Assembly (NCBI RefSeq): GCF_004745955.1
Contig: NZ_SRLD01000023.1
Location: forward strand, 24,094-88,093
DNA length: 64,000 nt
Direction of reading: 5' to 3'
Source of the DNA: Hymenobacter elongatus
Lineage (GTDB): Bacteria; Bacteroidota; Bacteroidia; Cytophagales; Hymenobacteraceae
In this document: positions 37,120-45,327 of the stretch, piece by piece
How the letters are laid out: every line of letters begins with the position of its first letter
How positions within the stretch are numbered: the first letter of the stretch is position 1
The notes under the pieces: generated by a model
Told to the model about the DNA's origin: nothing
Seen by the model: the letters and a program-made list of their open reading frames with translations, nothing else
Database searches by the model: none
Program-made: the position numbers and the translations under genes

Positions 37120-37365
37120 GGGCAATAGGTAGGACGTGATTACAGAGCAGGTCGGCAGGAAACTAGCAGAAGCGGCATACAAACGCGGCAAATTAGCTAA
37201 CGGATTTAGGGCCAATAAAACCCGATGTGAAATTGTATCCGTAGGTGCTCCGCTTGCGCGAAGTCTGCCGGTTCATTTTGGGAGCTGAACAATACCAAAA
37301 TGCTTTTGTTCACTTGGCACTTCGTTCTGCTACCCCGAACTTTTTTGATTACACTTCCTACTTGC

Positions 37366-38238
37366 ATGCAATACTCTTACACATTTTCACTTCTGTTTTC
37401 AGCGGTCCTGCTGCTTAGTGGGCAGGCCCAGGCCCAGAGCCTCGTCAGTGGCTTTATGGTGGGCAAAGGCCACGGCTCGGTTTCCTTCACGGGCACGGCC
37501 GAACGCTACAAAAGCGTTTATCTGGTGCCGGAAAAAGTGAGCGAAGTGCCCGTCTTTCAGGAAATCAAGGTTTCGTCGGTGAGCGTGTATGCCAACTATG
37601 GCATCAGCGACAAAGTGGAAGCGGTGCTCAGCCTGCCCTACATTCGCTCGGAAGGCAAAGGCAACGGCCAAGGCTTCGTCAACTCGCGTAGCGGCCTGCA
37701 GGATGTATCGGGGCTGGTCAAATTCAAGGCTTATTCTACCACGGTCGGCAACAATGTGCTGGACTTGCTGGGTGTGGTGGGCGTGACTACGCCGGCCAGT
37801 AACTATAAGTCGGATAAGGGTCTGGAGTACATCATTGCCATCGGCAACCGGGCCACCAAGTTCAACACGCAGGGGGTTGCCCACCTGAAAACCCCCTCCG
37901 GGGTGTTTGTCACGGGGCAGGCGGGCTACAGCGCCCGTACCAACCGCGTGCCGAATGCGTTCATTGGCGATGCCAAAGTAGGCTATGCGGGGCTGAAGCT
38001 GTATGCGGAAGCCTGGGTCTCGGTTCAGAATTCGAGCAGCAAAGGCACCGATATTCTGCAGCCCGGCTTCGATCTGTATTTCCCGGCTACCCGGGTAAAC
38101 TTCACGCGTTTGGGAGCGAGCCTGTTCCGCCCCGTGGCCAAAGGTGTGGGCGTTGTGTTGGGAGCCAGCCAGTACGTATCAGGCCGTAATCTGGGCAAGT
38201 CGACGGCAGTATCGGCTGGCGTTTCCTACAACTACTAG
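37366..38238 (+). CDS. Outer-membrane beta-barrel-type protein, possibly transporter
   Basis: A 290-residue exported protein with a signal peptide (MQYSYTFSLLFSAVLLLSGQAQA). Amphipathic beta strands alternate with glycine-rich turns (for example SVSVYANYGISDKVEAVLSLPYI), and the sequence ends in an aromatic residue (SAGVSYNY), the usual barrel-assembly signal. It resembles the MetA-pathway/phenol-degradation transporter-like family of outer-membrane proteins. Substrate and role are unknown. Confidence 0.75.
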   Translation: MQYSYTFSLLFSAVLLLSGQAQAQSLVSGFMVGKGHGSVSFTGTAERYKSVYLVPEKVSEVPVFQEIKVSSVSVYANYGISDKVEAVLSLPYIRSEGKGNGQGFVNSRSGLQDVSGLVKFKAYSTTVGNNVLDLLGVVGVTTPASNYKSDKGLEYIIAIGNRATKFNTQGVAHLKTPSGVFVTGQAGYSARTNRVPNAFIGDAKVGYAGLKLYAEAWVSVQNSSSKGTDILQPGFDLYFPATRVNFTRLGASLFRPVAKGVGVVLGASQYVSGRNLGKSTAVSAGVSYNY

Positions 38239-38325
38239 GCAGCGGCCCAACCCAGGTTGACTATGCTGAGCGTGAGTCCGGGCTTTTAGCGGCGGCGTAT
38301 GGCGCGGGTTGGCTACCTTGGCGCT

Positions 38326-39069
38326 ATGACTTCGTACGAACAACAGGCCGCCGAGGAGCTGCGGGCGTGGCAGCAGCGTATGCAGCGCGCCCCCTCGTAT
38401 CTGAACCGCTTCACGCGCCAGCTACAGATCCGGCTCAATAACCTGCTGCCCGAGCGGGTGCACAAAGCCATTACGGTAGCCATTCGGCAAATGGTGCGCG
38501 GCGTGCTGCTCGGCTCCCGCTATACCACGCGCCGCCCGCTGGTGGCCGCGACGCTGGCCGAGCGGGAAATCGCCGTGCGCGCCCAGATCCGTACCTATCG
38601 GAATACGGCCAGCGTGGAAGGAGCTGTGACGGGCGCGGGTGGGCTATTGCTGGGGCTGGCCGATTTTCCGCTGCTCCTCGGGCTCAAGCTCAAGCTGCTT
38701 TTCGACGTGGCGGCCCTCTATGGGCATGACGGCCACGACTACACCGAGCGGCTCTATTCGCTGCATATCTTCCAGCTAGCCTTTTCGAGCCAGCACACCC
38801 GCAACGACATCTACCAGCGGCTGGCCAGCTGGGAAACCTACCGGCACACCCTGCCCACCGACCCCAATGCCTTCGACTGGCGCACGTTCCAGCAGGAGTA
38901 CCGTGACTATATCGACCTCGCCAAAATGGCGCAGCTCGTGCCCGTCATTGGGGCGGCGGTGGGGGCGGTGGCTAATTTTCAATTGCTGGAGCAGCTCGGC
39001 GAAACCGCTATGAACTGCTACCGCATGCGGCACGGGCTGGGCGTGGCGTCGCCGATGGTCGTCGGCTAA
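38326..39069 (+). CDS. EcsC-family protein
   Basis: A 247-residue protein of the EcsC family, whose Bacillus namesake sits beside an ABC transporter. It has a characteristic hydrophobic helix pair (AVTGAGGLLLGLADFPLLLGLKLKLLFDVAALYG) and MAQLVPVIGAAVGAVANFQLLEQLGETAM near the end. The start at MTSYEQQ follows a near-consensus TACCTTGG box. No partner gene is adjacent. Function in Bacteroidota is unknown. Confidence 0.88.
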   Translation: MTSYEQQAAEELRAWQQRMQRAPSYLNRFTRQLQIRLNNLLPERVHKAITVAIRQMVRGVLLGSRYTTRRPLVAATLAEREIAVRAQIRTYRNTASVEGAVTGAGGLLLGLADFPLLLGLKLKLLFDVAALYGHDGHDYTERLYSLHIFQLAFSSQHTRNDIYQRLASWETYRHTLPTDPNAFDWRTFQQEYRDYIDLAKMAQLVPVIGAAVGAVANFQLLEQLGETAMNCYRMRHGLGVASPMVVG

Positions 39070-39082
39070 GCGTTGCCGACCA

Positions 39083-39772
39083 TTACTTACGATACTGGTA
39101 GAAAATACCCGAATCCAGGGCCGTCCAGAGGCAGGCGCGCTGGCCACAGGCTTTCAGGCCATTGTTTGCCCAGGTGTTGCAGGTATACAGAAAGCTATAC
39201 ACCCGCACGGCCTCGTAAAACGAGTCGTGGCGGCCGTAGCTATGATTTTTGATGGGCATCACGGCCCCCGCGGCGTCGTACTGAAAGCTGCCTTTGATGT
39301 AGGCAATCAGCTGGGCGTATTCGGCTTGGCTGATGGTGATTTTCACGCAGTTATCCGCCTCGCGCATGGTCGGGTAGAAGGTGGTGTGTATGGCCGAGGA
39401 GCTGAGGTAAAACATGGCCTTGAAGGCCGTGCTCGGCTTTAACTCGGCCCAGGTCGGCGTATCCAGATAAAAGCCTTTGTCGCCCCACCCAAACCCGATG
39501 TACTGCGCCGAAGCGTCCTGGGCCGGCGTATTTTCGAACCGCACCGTCTGGCTCCAGTCAATCAGCGGGCTCCGTACCGGCGCTACGATGTCGGTGTGGA
39601 CGCCATTGGAAAGAATAAAGATATCAACGTCTTGGGCCGGGTCGGCATCGTCGGTATTCACCGGAATCCGGGACAAAACGAAGGAAGTGGCCACGTAGAG
39701 TCCAACGATACCGACCAGGGAGCCAGCTGTGTAGCCGGTTAGTTGCAGAGCCTTTTTTAATCCTGAGTGCAT
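39083..39772 (-). CDS. TIGR02117/DUF2459 family protein
   Basis: A 229-residue protein with an N-terminal hydrophobic anchor (SLVGIVGLYVATSFVL). It matches the TIGR02117/DUF2459 family: VDIFILSNGVHTDIVAPV, IGFGWGDKGFYL, and a late YTCNTWANNGLKACGQRACLW. The conserved cysteine in TCNTW and histidine in GVHTD suggest a papain-like (NlpC-fold-like) hydrolase. This is recalled for the family and not tested here. Confidence 0.85.
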   Translation of the reverse strand: MHSGLKKALQLTGYTAGSLVGIVGLYVATSFVLSRIPVNTDDADPAQDVDIFILSNGVHTDIVAPVRSPLIDWSQTVRFENTPAQDASAQYIGFGWGDKGFYLDTPTWAELKPSTAFKAMFYLSSSAIHTTFYPTMREADNCVKITISQAEYAQLIAYIKGSFQYDAAGAVMPIKNHSYGRHDSFYEAVRVYSFLYTCNTWANNGLKACGQRACLWTALDSGIFYQYRK

Positions 39773-40053
39773 AGGGGAGGGTAACCGGCCGGGGCTTCAG
39801 GATGAAAAAAACTGGCTTTTCGCACGCTGGAGCCGCCGCCGGTTCGGCGGGGTGTAGGGTAGGCTGAGTAGTACTGCTGGTGATATGCGCAGCAGGTAGT
39901 GGTGGCAACTACTGTTTTTTTGGTCAATAGGTTGAGCCAGCGGCCTTTTTCCGGTCGGAAAAATTCCCGCAAAGCCTGCTTTCGATTCACTGGTACTACA
40001 ATCCGGTCATTAGTTTCGGGTTGGTTTTCGGGCTCGAATTTCAGGCCGCGCAC
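39757..40053 (-). CDS. Possible small basic protein, unrecognised
   Basis: A 98-residue frame opening with GTG, MRGLKFEPENQPETNDRIV, with a charged first half (VNRKQALREFFRPEKGRWL) and a less ordered end that overlaps the TIGR02117 start by 16 bases. The first half has normal gene character; the second half looks like read-through. Uncertain. Confidence 0.35.
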   Translation of the reverse strand: MRGLKFEPENQPETNDRIVVPVNRKQALREFFRPEKGRWLNLLTKKTVVATTTCCAYHQQYYSAYPTPRRTGGGSSVRKASFFHPEAPAGYPPLCTQD

Positions 40054-40106
40054 CCAGTAGCCTACGGTTGCCGGAACTGCTTTCCAGCCTCATTTACCGA
40101 CAAACG

Positions 40107-40138
40107 TTGCAAATCCGGCCGCGCTGGTTTTACCTTTG
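40107..40138 (+). promoter_or_regulatory. Promoter of the SAM-riboswitch transcript
   Basis: TTG at 40107-40109, 21 bases, then TACCTTTG at 40131-40138. The predicted transcript start is near 40144, about 20 bases before the aptamer. Confidence 0.6.
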
Positions 40139-40165
40139 CGCCATCAATTCTTTCTGCCCAAAGGA

Positions 40166-40264
40166 TTGTTTTTATACAGAGGCGCTGAGAGACAGGCTCT
40201 TTGACGCGCCGGCAACCCCCGCTACCCAGCGGAACGGTGCCAAGTCCTGCCCATATAAAAACAA
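40166..40264 (+). promoter_or_regulatory. SAM-I (S-box) riboswitch aptamer
   Basis: Stem P1 is TTGTTTTTATA (40166-40176) pairing exactly with TATAAAAACAA (40254-40264). Inside are the S-box core blocks: AGAGGCGCTGAGAGACAGGC, GACGCGCCGGCAACC, and CGGTGCCAAGTCCTGCCC. These correspond to the GAGGGACTGGCCCGATGA and GGCAACC and GGTGCTAATTCC blocks of the class. The aptamer binds S-adenosylmethionine. It lies in the leader of an amino-acid permease gene starting at 40557. Confidence 0.85.
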
Positions 40265-40556
40265 GTTGCCGTGGATTGCTTCCCCCGTTTCCCCAGTCTA
40301 GTCGTTTTTGCTGCCGTATCGGCCGCTGCTGCCGCGTCCAAGGCGCAGCATTGTTGCTGTTGAAGCGCCGACGTGTTGCCCCGCGCGGTGGCCCGCTATA
40401 GGCCCCGTCCCTTTTTCCGTTTCTCTTTTCTGAGGTCTGCGCCTATCTAGGCTGACGCTGCTTTTCGTGCCCATCCGGCGCGTCGGCAATGGGCACCGGG
40501 TGCGGTGCGCCTCCGTTTCACGACCCGCGAAGCAGTGCTTCGCGTTACCTCCTGTT
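40265..40556 (+). other. Leader between the SAM riboswitch and the permease gene
   Basis: A 292-base leader with no recognised gene. It should hold the expression platform. Short GC-rich hairpins are likely (for example around GCCGCTGCTGCCGC and GCGCCGACG), but I cannot assign a terminator or sequestering helix from reading alone. A possible hairpin, CCCGCGAAGCAG-TGCTTCGCG, lies just before the start codon at about 40525-40545. Confidence 0.4.
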
Positions 40557-42005
40557 ATGCTTAAAAAATCACTGGCGCTGCTTCGTGCGGAAGCGGCCGA
40601 AACGGGGGATAGTACCCTCAAACGCACGCTGGGCGGCTTCAGCCTCATTGCCATCGGTATCGGCGTTATCATCGGGGCGGGCCTGTTTTCGCTCACCGGC
40701 ATTGCCGCCGCCAACAACGCCGGCCCGGCCGTGACGCTCTCTTTCCTGGTGGCGGCGGTGGGCTGCGCCTTCTCGGCGCTGTGCTACGCCGAGTTTGCCT
40801 CCATGGTGCCCGTGGCCGGCTCGGCCTACACCTATTCCTACGCCACGATGGGCGAGCTGTTTGCCTGGATTATCGGCTGGGATTTAATTCTGGAGTACTC
40901 GGTGGGCGCGGCCACGGTGGCCATCAGCTGGTCGCAGTACCTGGTGCGGGTGCTCGACAAGTTCAACCTGCACATCCCGCCCCAGCTGGTGATGTCGCCG
41001 TTTGAAACGGCCAAGCTGGCCGATGGTGCCGTGGTATCGGGCGTGGTGAACGTGCCCGCCATGCTCATTGTGCTGGCTATTACGGCTATCATCATTCGCG
41101 GCACTTCGGGCTCGGCCTGGTTCAACGCCCTGGTCGTGACGCTGAAGGTAGCCGTCGTGCTGGTGTTCATTGCTCTGGGCTGGCAATACATCGATCCGGC
41201 CAACTATCAGCCCTACATCCCCCAGAACACCGGCACCTTCGGCGAGTTTGGCCTGAGCGGAATTCTGCGCGGGGCGGGCGTGGTATTCTTCGTGTTCATC
41301 GGCTTCGATATCGTGGCGACTATGGCCCAGGAAACCAAGAATCCGCAGAAGAACATGCCCATCGGCATCATCGGCTCCCTGCTGATCTGCACCGTGCTGT
41401 TCGTGCTCTTCGGCCACGTGCTCACGGGTTTGGCCAACTATACCGAGTTCAAAAACAGCGCCGCGCCGGTAGCCATTGCCATCGAAAAGACGCCCTATGC
41501 CTGGCTGAGCTCGGCCATCATTATTGCCATTCTTATCGGCTACACCTCCGTTATTCTGGTCGATCTGATGGGCCAGAGCCGGGTGTTTTTCTCCATGTCG
41601 AAGGATGGGCTGCTGCCGCGCATCTTCTCCGAAATTCACCCCACCTTCCGCACACCCCACAAGTCGAATCTGTTGCTGGGCGTATTTATCAGCCTTTTTG
41701 CGGGCTTTGTGCCTATTTCAGTAGTGGGCGAAATGACCAGCATCGGTACGCTGCTGGCCTTCGTGATGGTGTGCCTGGGGGTATTGATTATGCGCAAAAA
41801 GGAGCCCGATGCGCCCCGCAGCTTCCGTACGCCCTGGGTGCCCGTCGTGCCCATCCTCGGTATCCTGACCTGCCTGCTGATGATGGTGTCGTTGCCGCTG
41901 GACACCTGGCTGCGCCTCTTCGTGTGGCTGGCTATTGGCCTGGCTATCTACTACGGCTACGGCAAAAAGCACAGCAAGCTACGGCAGGCCCAAGCGACGG
42001 AATAG
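40557..42005 (+). CDS. APC-superfamily amino-acid permease, predicted SAM-regulated
   Basis: A 482-residue transporter with about twelve transmembrane segments. It opens LLRAEAAETGDSTLKRTLGGFSLIAIGIGVIIGAGLFSLTG, the signature of cationic and related amino-acid permeases (YfnA-like). Other landmarks are CYAEFASMVPVAGSAYTYSYATMGE and FFVFIGFDIVATMAQET. It probably sits in the inner membrane. The SAM-I riboswitch upstream suggests methionine or a related sulfur compound as substrate, since that riboswitch class controls methionine supply. Start is the ATG of MLKKSLALL. Confidence 0.9.
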   Translation: MLKKSLALLRAEAAETGDSTLKRTLGGFSLIAIGIGVIIGAGLFSLTGIAAANNAGPAVTLSFLVAAVGCAFSALCYAEFASMVPVAGSAYTYSYATMGELFAWIIGWDLILEYSVGAATVAISWSQYLVRVLDKFNLHIPPQLVMSPFETAKLADGAVVSGVVNVPAMLIVLAITAIIIRGTSGSAWFNALVVTLKVAVVLVFIALGWQYIDPANYQPYIPQNTGTFGEFGLSGILRGAGVVFFVFIGFDIVATMAQETKNPQKNMPIGIIGSLLICTVLFVLFGHVLTGLANYTEFKNSAAPVAIAIEKTPYAWLSSAIIIAILIGYTSVILVDLMGQSRVFFSMSKDGLLPRIFSEIHPTFRTPHKSNLLLGVFISLFAGFVPISVVGEMTSIGTLLAFVMVCLGVLIMRKKEPDAPRSFRTPWVPVVPILGILTCLLMMVSLPLDTWLRLFVWLAIGLAIYYGYGKKHSKLRQAQATE

Positions 42006-42100
42006 ATAAACCTGAATGACGTATGTGTAAAGCCTTTGGTAGCTCAACTTCATCACTGAGGAGTGCCTGCCAAGGGCTTTTTGCTGGCCTGGAGGTAGTG

Positions 42101-42196
42101 GTAACGCGGAGTTCCACTTCGCGAACCGTCGAACGACAATCCACGCGCGCTATACCTACCGCCAGCAACGCCTCCCGAAGTGGAACCGCGCGTTAC
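42101..42196. repeat. Inverted repeat of a third type
   Basis: GTAACGCGGAGTTCCACTTCG (42101-42121) and CGAAGTGGAACCGCGCGTTAC (42176-42196) with one mismatched pair and one offset, enclosing about 54 bases. It lies between the convergent permease and flippase genes. Confidence 0.8.
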
Positions 42197-42199
42197 ACC

Positions 42200-43675
42200 T
42201 CAGCGGCGCAGCAGCTTTTGCAGCAGCGGCTGGGCTTCGGGCACCAGGCCCAGTAGCAGCAGCGCGCCGCCATACAAGGCCGTGAGCACCGTGCCGCGCA
42301 GCAGCATGGTCAGCAGCCGGGAGGGCAGCTCGGGCAGCAGCCACACCAACAGGCCAGAGCCTGCGGCCACGAGCAGAATCAGGGGAATGCGCCAGGTAAA
42401 GGGCTGCAACCGGTAGCTGTACCACACAAACCAAGTCCGGGCTGTGTTGATGCTCACGATGGCGAAGAGCGTGGCCAGGGCCGAGCCGGTGATGCCCAGC
42501 GGCGGAATCAGCAGGCGGTTGAGCAGCACGGTAATGGCGGCCAGCGACAAATTGAAAATCAAGTCGAAGCGGTAGCGCGGCGAGGTCACGACAATCAGGC
42601 CATTGACGCCGGTGATACCATCGAACAGCCGGCCGGCCAGCAGCAGCAGTACGGCTGTGGTGCCCGTGGCGTACACCGGGTTTTTGATGAGTGAATAGAT
42701 GAAGTCGAGGTTGAGCGCAATGCCCAGGGCCAGATAGCAACCCAGAATGGTGTTGAGCCGGGTCGTGTCGCGGTAGAAAGCGGCCATGCGCGGCAGGTCC
42801 TGATCTTTCCAGTACTGGGCCAGTAGCGGAAAGGCAATCTTATTGAGCGAGCGGGCCGGAATGGTCAGGGCCGTGCTGATGTTGTAGGCAATACCGTACA
42901 CGCCCGCCGCCGCCAGGCTGATCTGGGCACTCACCATCCAGGAATCGATAGAGCCCAGGATGCTGCCCGACAGACCGGAAAGCAGCGCAAAGCCGCCGAA
43001 ACGCACGATTTCGGCCACCGGCCGCACGCGCAGCGCCGCCCGGGTGGGCCGCAGGTGCAGCTCCCCGATGTAAGCCAGATAGCCGGTCAGCAGCAGCACA
43101 TTAGCGCCGTAGAGTCCGATGTAGCCCAGCACGAACTCGTGAAACTCGAGGATGCCCTTGCCATAGAGCAAAGCCAGCCCCGCAATGAGCACACGCAGCA
43201 CAATGTCCTGCAGAAACGAGGAGAAGGCCGTGTGGTAAAGCCCTTTCAGGTAAGCATCCTGCAGGGAATAGAGCAGCACAAACAGCGCCAGCAGGCAGCC
43301 CCACACGTAGTAAGGCTGCAACAGAGCCAGGTCCTCAGGTTCGTATCGGGCCAGAATAAGGGGCTGGCCCAGCAGGTAAAACGCTGTTATCAGCGCAAAG
43401 CCGAACATGGGCAGCCCCAGCAGCAGGGGCAGAAAGCCATGGTGGCCCGCCTCGCGGTTGCGGAAGTAAGGAAAGAAGCGGATGCCCACGCTGGCAAATC
43501 CAAAGGCCGAAAATTGCGCGTACACCGTGGCGCTGGACACCAGCAGCGTGGTGAGGCCCAGCTGGGCCGGGGCCAGCAGCGCGGGCAGCACGAAGGCCGT
43601 ATTCACGAAGCCTAGCGCTAGGCCGATGTAGGAAATAATCGTGTTACGCAGCCCTTGCCGCTGAACAATACCCAA
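42200..43675 (-). CDS. Lipopolysaccharide/O-antigen-type flippase (MATE-like fold)
   Basis: A 491-residue membrane protein with about twelve to fourteen hydrophobic segments. It matches the polysaccharide-export/Wzx-like family: LRNTIISYIGLALGFVNTAFVLPALLAP, FGFASVGIRFFPYFRNRE and GSILGSIDSWMVSAQISLAAAGVYGIAYNI. It probably exports a lipid-linked glycan across the inner membrane, which fits its place at the end of the pseudaminic acid region. The start is a TTG; no ATG precedes the family opening. Confidence 0.87.
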   Translation of the reverse strand: MGIVQRQGLRNTIISYIGLALGFVNTAFVLPALLAPAQLGLTTLLVSSATVYAQFSAFGFASVGIRFFPYFRNREAGHHGFLPLLLGLPMFGFALITAFYLLGQPLILARYEPEDLALLQPYYVWGCLLALFVLLYSLQDAYLKGLYHTAFSSFLQDIVLRVLIAGLALLYGKGILEFHEFVLGYIGLYGANVLLLTGYLAYIGELHLRPTRAALRVRPVAEIVRFGGFALLSGLSGSILGSIDSWMVSAQISLAAAGVYGIAYNISTALTIPARSLNKIAFPLLAQYWKDQDLPRMAAFYRDTTRLNTILGCYLALGIALNLDFIYSLIKNPVYATGTTAVLLLLAGRLFDGITGVNGLIVVTSPRYRFDLIFNLSLAAITVLLNRLLIPPLGITGSALATLFAIVSINTARTWFVWYSYRLQPFTWRIPLILLVAAGSGLLVWLLPELPSRLLTMLLRGTVLTALYGGALLLLGLVPEAQPLLQKLLRR

Positions 43676-43874
43676 GTGGTGAAACGGTGAAACGGTGAAG
43701 TGATGAACCAGTGAGCCTGTGCGTTTTTGCCTAGCCCGCGTAAGGTGGGCGACCTGAGCCTGCGGCTTTTCACTAGGTAGTGTCTGGAAACTCTACTTTG
43801 GCAAAAATACGGTCATGTTTCGACTGCGCGGACGCGGGAGCAAGCAGGACTGTTCTGAGTTTTTCAGACACAGC
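43676..43874. other. Intergenic region between flippase and deacetylase
   Basis: Contains a diverged REP-like piece (TTTCGACTGCGCGGACGCGG, GAGCAAGCAGGACTG at 43816-43854) and a flanking GTGTCTGGAAAC / GTTTTTCAGACAC pair. No gene. Confidence 0.5.
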
Positions 43875-45230
43875 CTAGCTTACTGTCGCGCATATATCCT
43901 GGCCGTTGACGAAGGCCACGCGGCGGCTGCGAAGGTACTCCATGATGGTATGGAACTGCTGCGGGCCGTTGTGCTCATTGGCCGGGTCGAAGTTTTCGTT
44001 GTGCCAGAGCACCGTGCACACGCCGCCAAACCGCTCGATCTGCTCGAACAGGGGCTGCAGCGCGGGCAGAATTTCGTCGGCCGCCAGCTTCAGGTAGTTG
44101 GGGTGGTAGAGCGTGGCGTCCATCACGTTAAGCGGAATTTCGAGGAAATCGTACGCCTGACCCTGGCTGAAATCAAAGGGTTGGAAAGGGTGGCAATAGG
44201 AATTGCGAAAGCCAAAATGCTCGGCAAAGCCCAGAGTCGAGTCGTAGCTAAGCCGTAAGGTATGCACGATGCCGGGCGTAATGCGCGGCTCCCAACCCAG
44301 GTAGTGAAACCGAATACCCGCCACCTGGCCTTGTAGGCACGCTTGAAGCCGGTGCTCCTCGCTTTTTAAATTGGCTCCTTGCACGGCCCGGCCAATACTG
44401 CCGTGCAAGCCCACTTCCGAGTCGGCAAGAGCCGGCGCAATTCGGGGCCAGACTTTTACAACCGAATAGTCGGCGTTCGGCGTGCCGTTGGCGCCGGGCC
44501 GATGCTCGGGTAGAAAGAAAAACGTGCTTTTGGCGCCGTAGGCCGCCACGGTTTCCCGCACCAGCGCCAGGTTGTCCCAGGCGTCGGGCTGCGTGTAGTG
44601 CCGCCAGAGCTGCTGCCCAAACCCCCGCCAGTCGCGCCGCTGCAGGGCGCTTTTGGCCGGTGCTTTCCAGGCGCTGCGCAGGTTGTCGATATCGTGGGTG
44701 ATGAAGGCTGCGAAGGGCGCATCGTGTGCCCAGCGCCGCTGGCGCAGCGGCACGCCAGTAGCATGCTCCACCGCCGTTTTCAGCACGTCGAAGTAATAGT
44801 TGACGACGGGCACCGCCACGAAGCCATACTGCTGCTGCACGCTGGCCGCGTACGGGAAGCGCCCGTGCCGGTCCCGCTCCTCCGAAAAAAACTCCTGCCA
44901 GCCGCTGAGCAAGTAAAAGGCCGCCGAGATGATGTCAGCATGAATCAGGACGCGCTGTTGCGGCAGCAATTCCAGCAGGGGCTTGGCCGGCTCCGCGTCG
45001 AAGAAGAACGGCAACGACTGGCCCCGCCATTCCCGCTGATTTGGCGCTGGTGGGTAGGGCTGGGTTTGCGCAAAAAACTGCCCGCTGCCCTCCACAATCT
45101 GCACGTGCGCGTCGGTGTAGCCGATGGTGATTTCGGGCGCAGCCGGAAAGGCCAGCCGGAAGTGTTGTAGCACGTAGGCCAGCCGGATGTCAGCCGTGAG
45201 GGGCGCAATAATGGGGAGCGGTGGCAGCAT
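43875..45230 (-). CDS. Polysaccharide deacetylase-family protein with N-terminal extension
   Basis: A 451-residue protein. The C-terminal half carries the NodB-like fold: AFITHDIDNLRSAW (the catalytic Asp-Asp style motif reads HDID here), GLHGSIG for the metal histidine, and LWHNENFD near the end. The N-terminal ~190 residues are the DUF7033-type domain found in such proteins. It probably acts on a surface or intermediate glycan. It lies between the flippase and the glycosyltransferase of the cluster. Confidence 0.85.
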   Translation of the reverse strand: MLPPLPIIAPLTADIRLAYVLQHFRLAFPAAPEITIGYTDAHVQIVEGSGQFFAQTQPYPPAPNQREWRGQSLPFFFDAEPAKPLLELLPQQRVLIHADIISAAFYLLSGWQEFFSEERDRHGRFPYAASVQQQYGFVAVPVVNYYFDVLKTAVEHATGVPLRQRRWAHDAPFAAFITHDIDNLRSAWKAPAKSALQRRDWRGFGQQLWRHYTQPDAWDNLALVRETVAAYGAKSTFFFLPEHRPGANGTPNADYSVVKVWPRIAPALADSEVGLHGSIGRAVQGANLKSEEHRLQACLQGQVAGIRFHYLGWEPRITPGIVHTLRLSYDSTLGFAEHFGFRNSYCHPFQPFDFSQGQAYDFLEIPLNVMDATLYHPNYLKLAADEILPALQPLFEQIERFGGVCTVLWHNENFDPANEHNGPQQFHTIMEYLRSRRVAFVNGQDICATVS

Positions 45231-45327
45231 AGCGTCTGCAAAGTAACCTGCCCGGCGCGAGTTTTAGGTGGGTGGCGGTTCTCTGGTCATTCTACCAGCA
45301 GTTCCCGCAGAGAATATTGCGGTATGC

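Noticed and set aside
40166..40264. TPP riboswitch reading of the leader (because of CTGAGA)
   Set aside because: The other TPP blocks (ACCTGATCTGG) are absent, while the S-box core and P1 fit a SAM-I aptamer.
42023..42256. Small frame over the 42101-42196 repeat
   Set aside because: Its sequence is generated by the repeat and lacks protein-like character.
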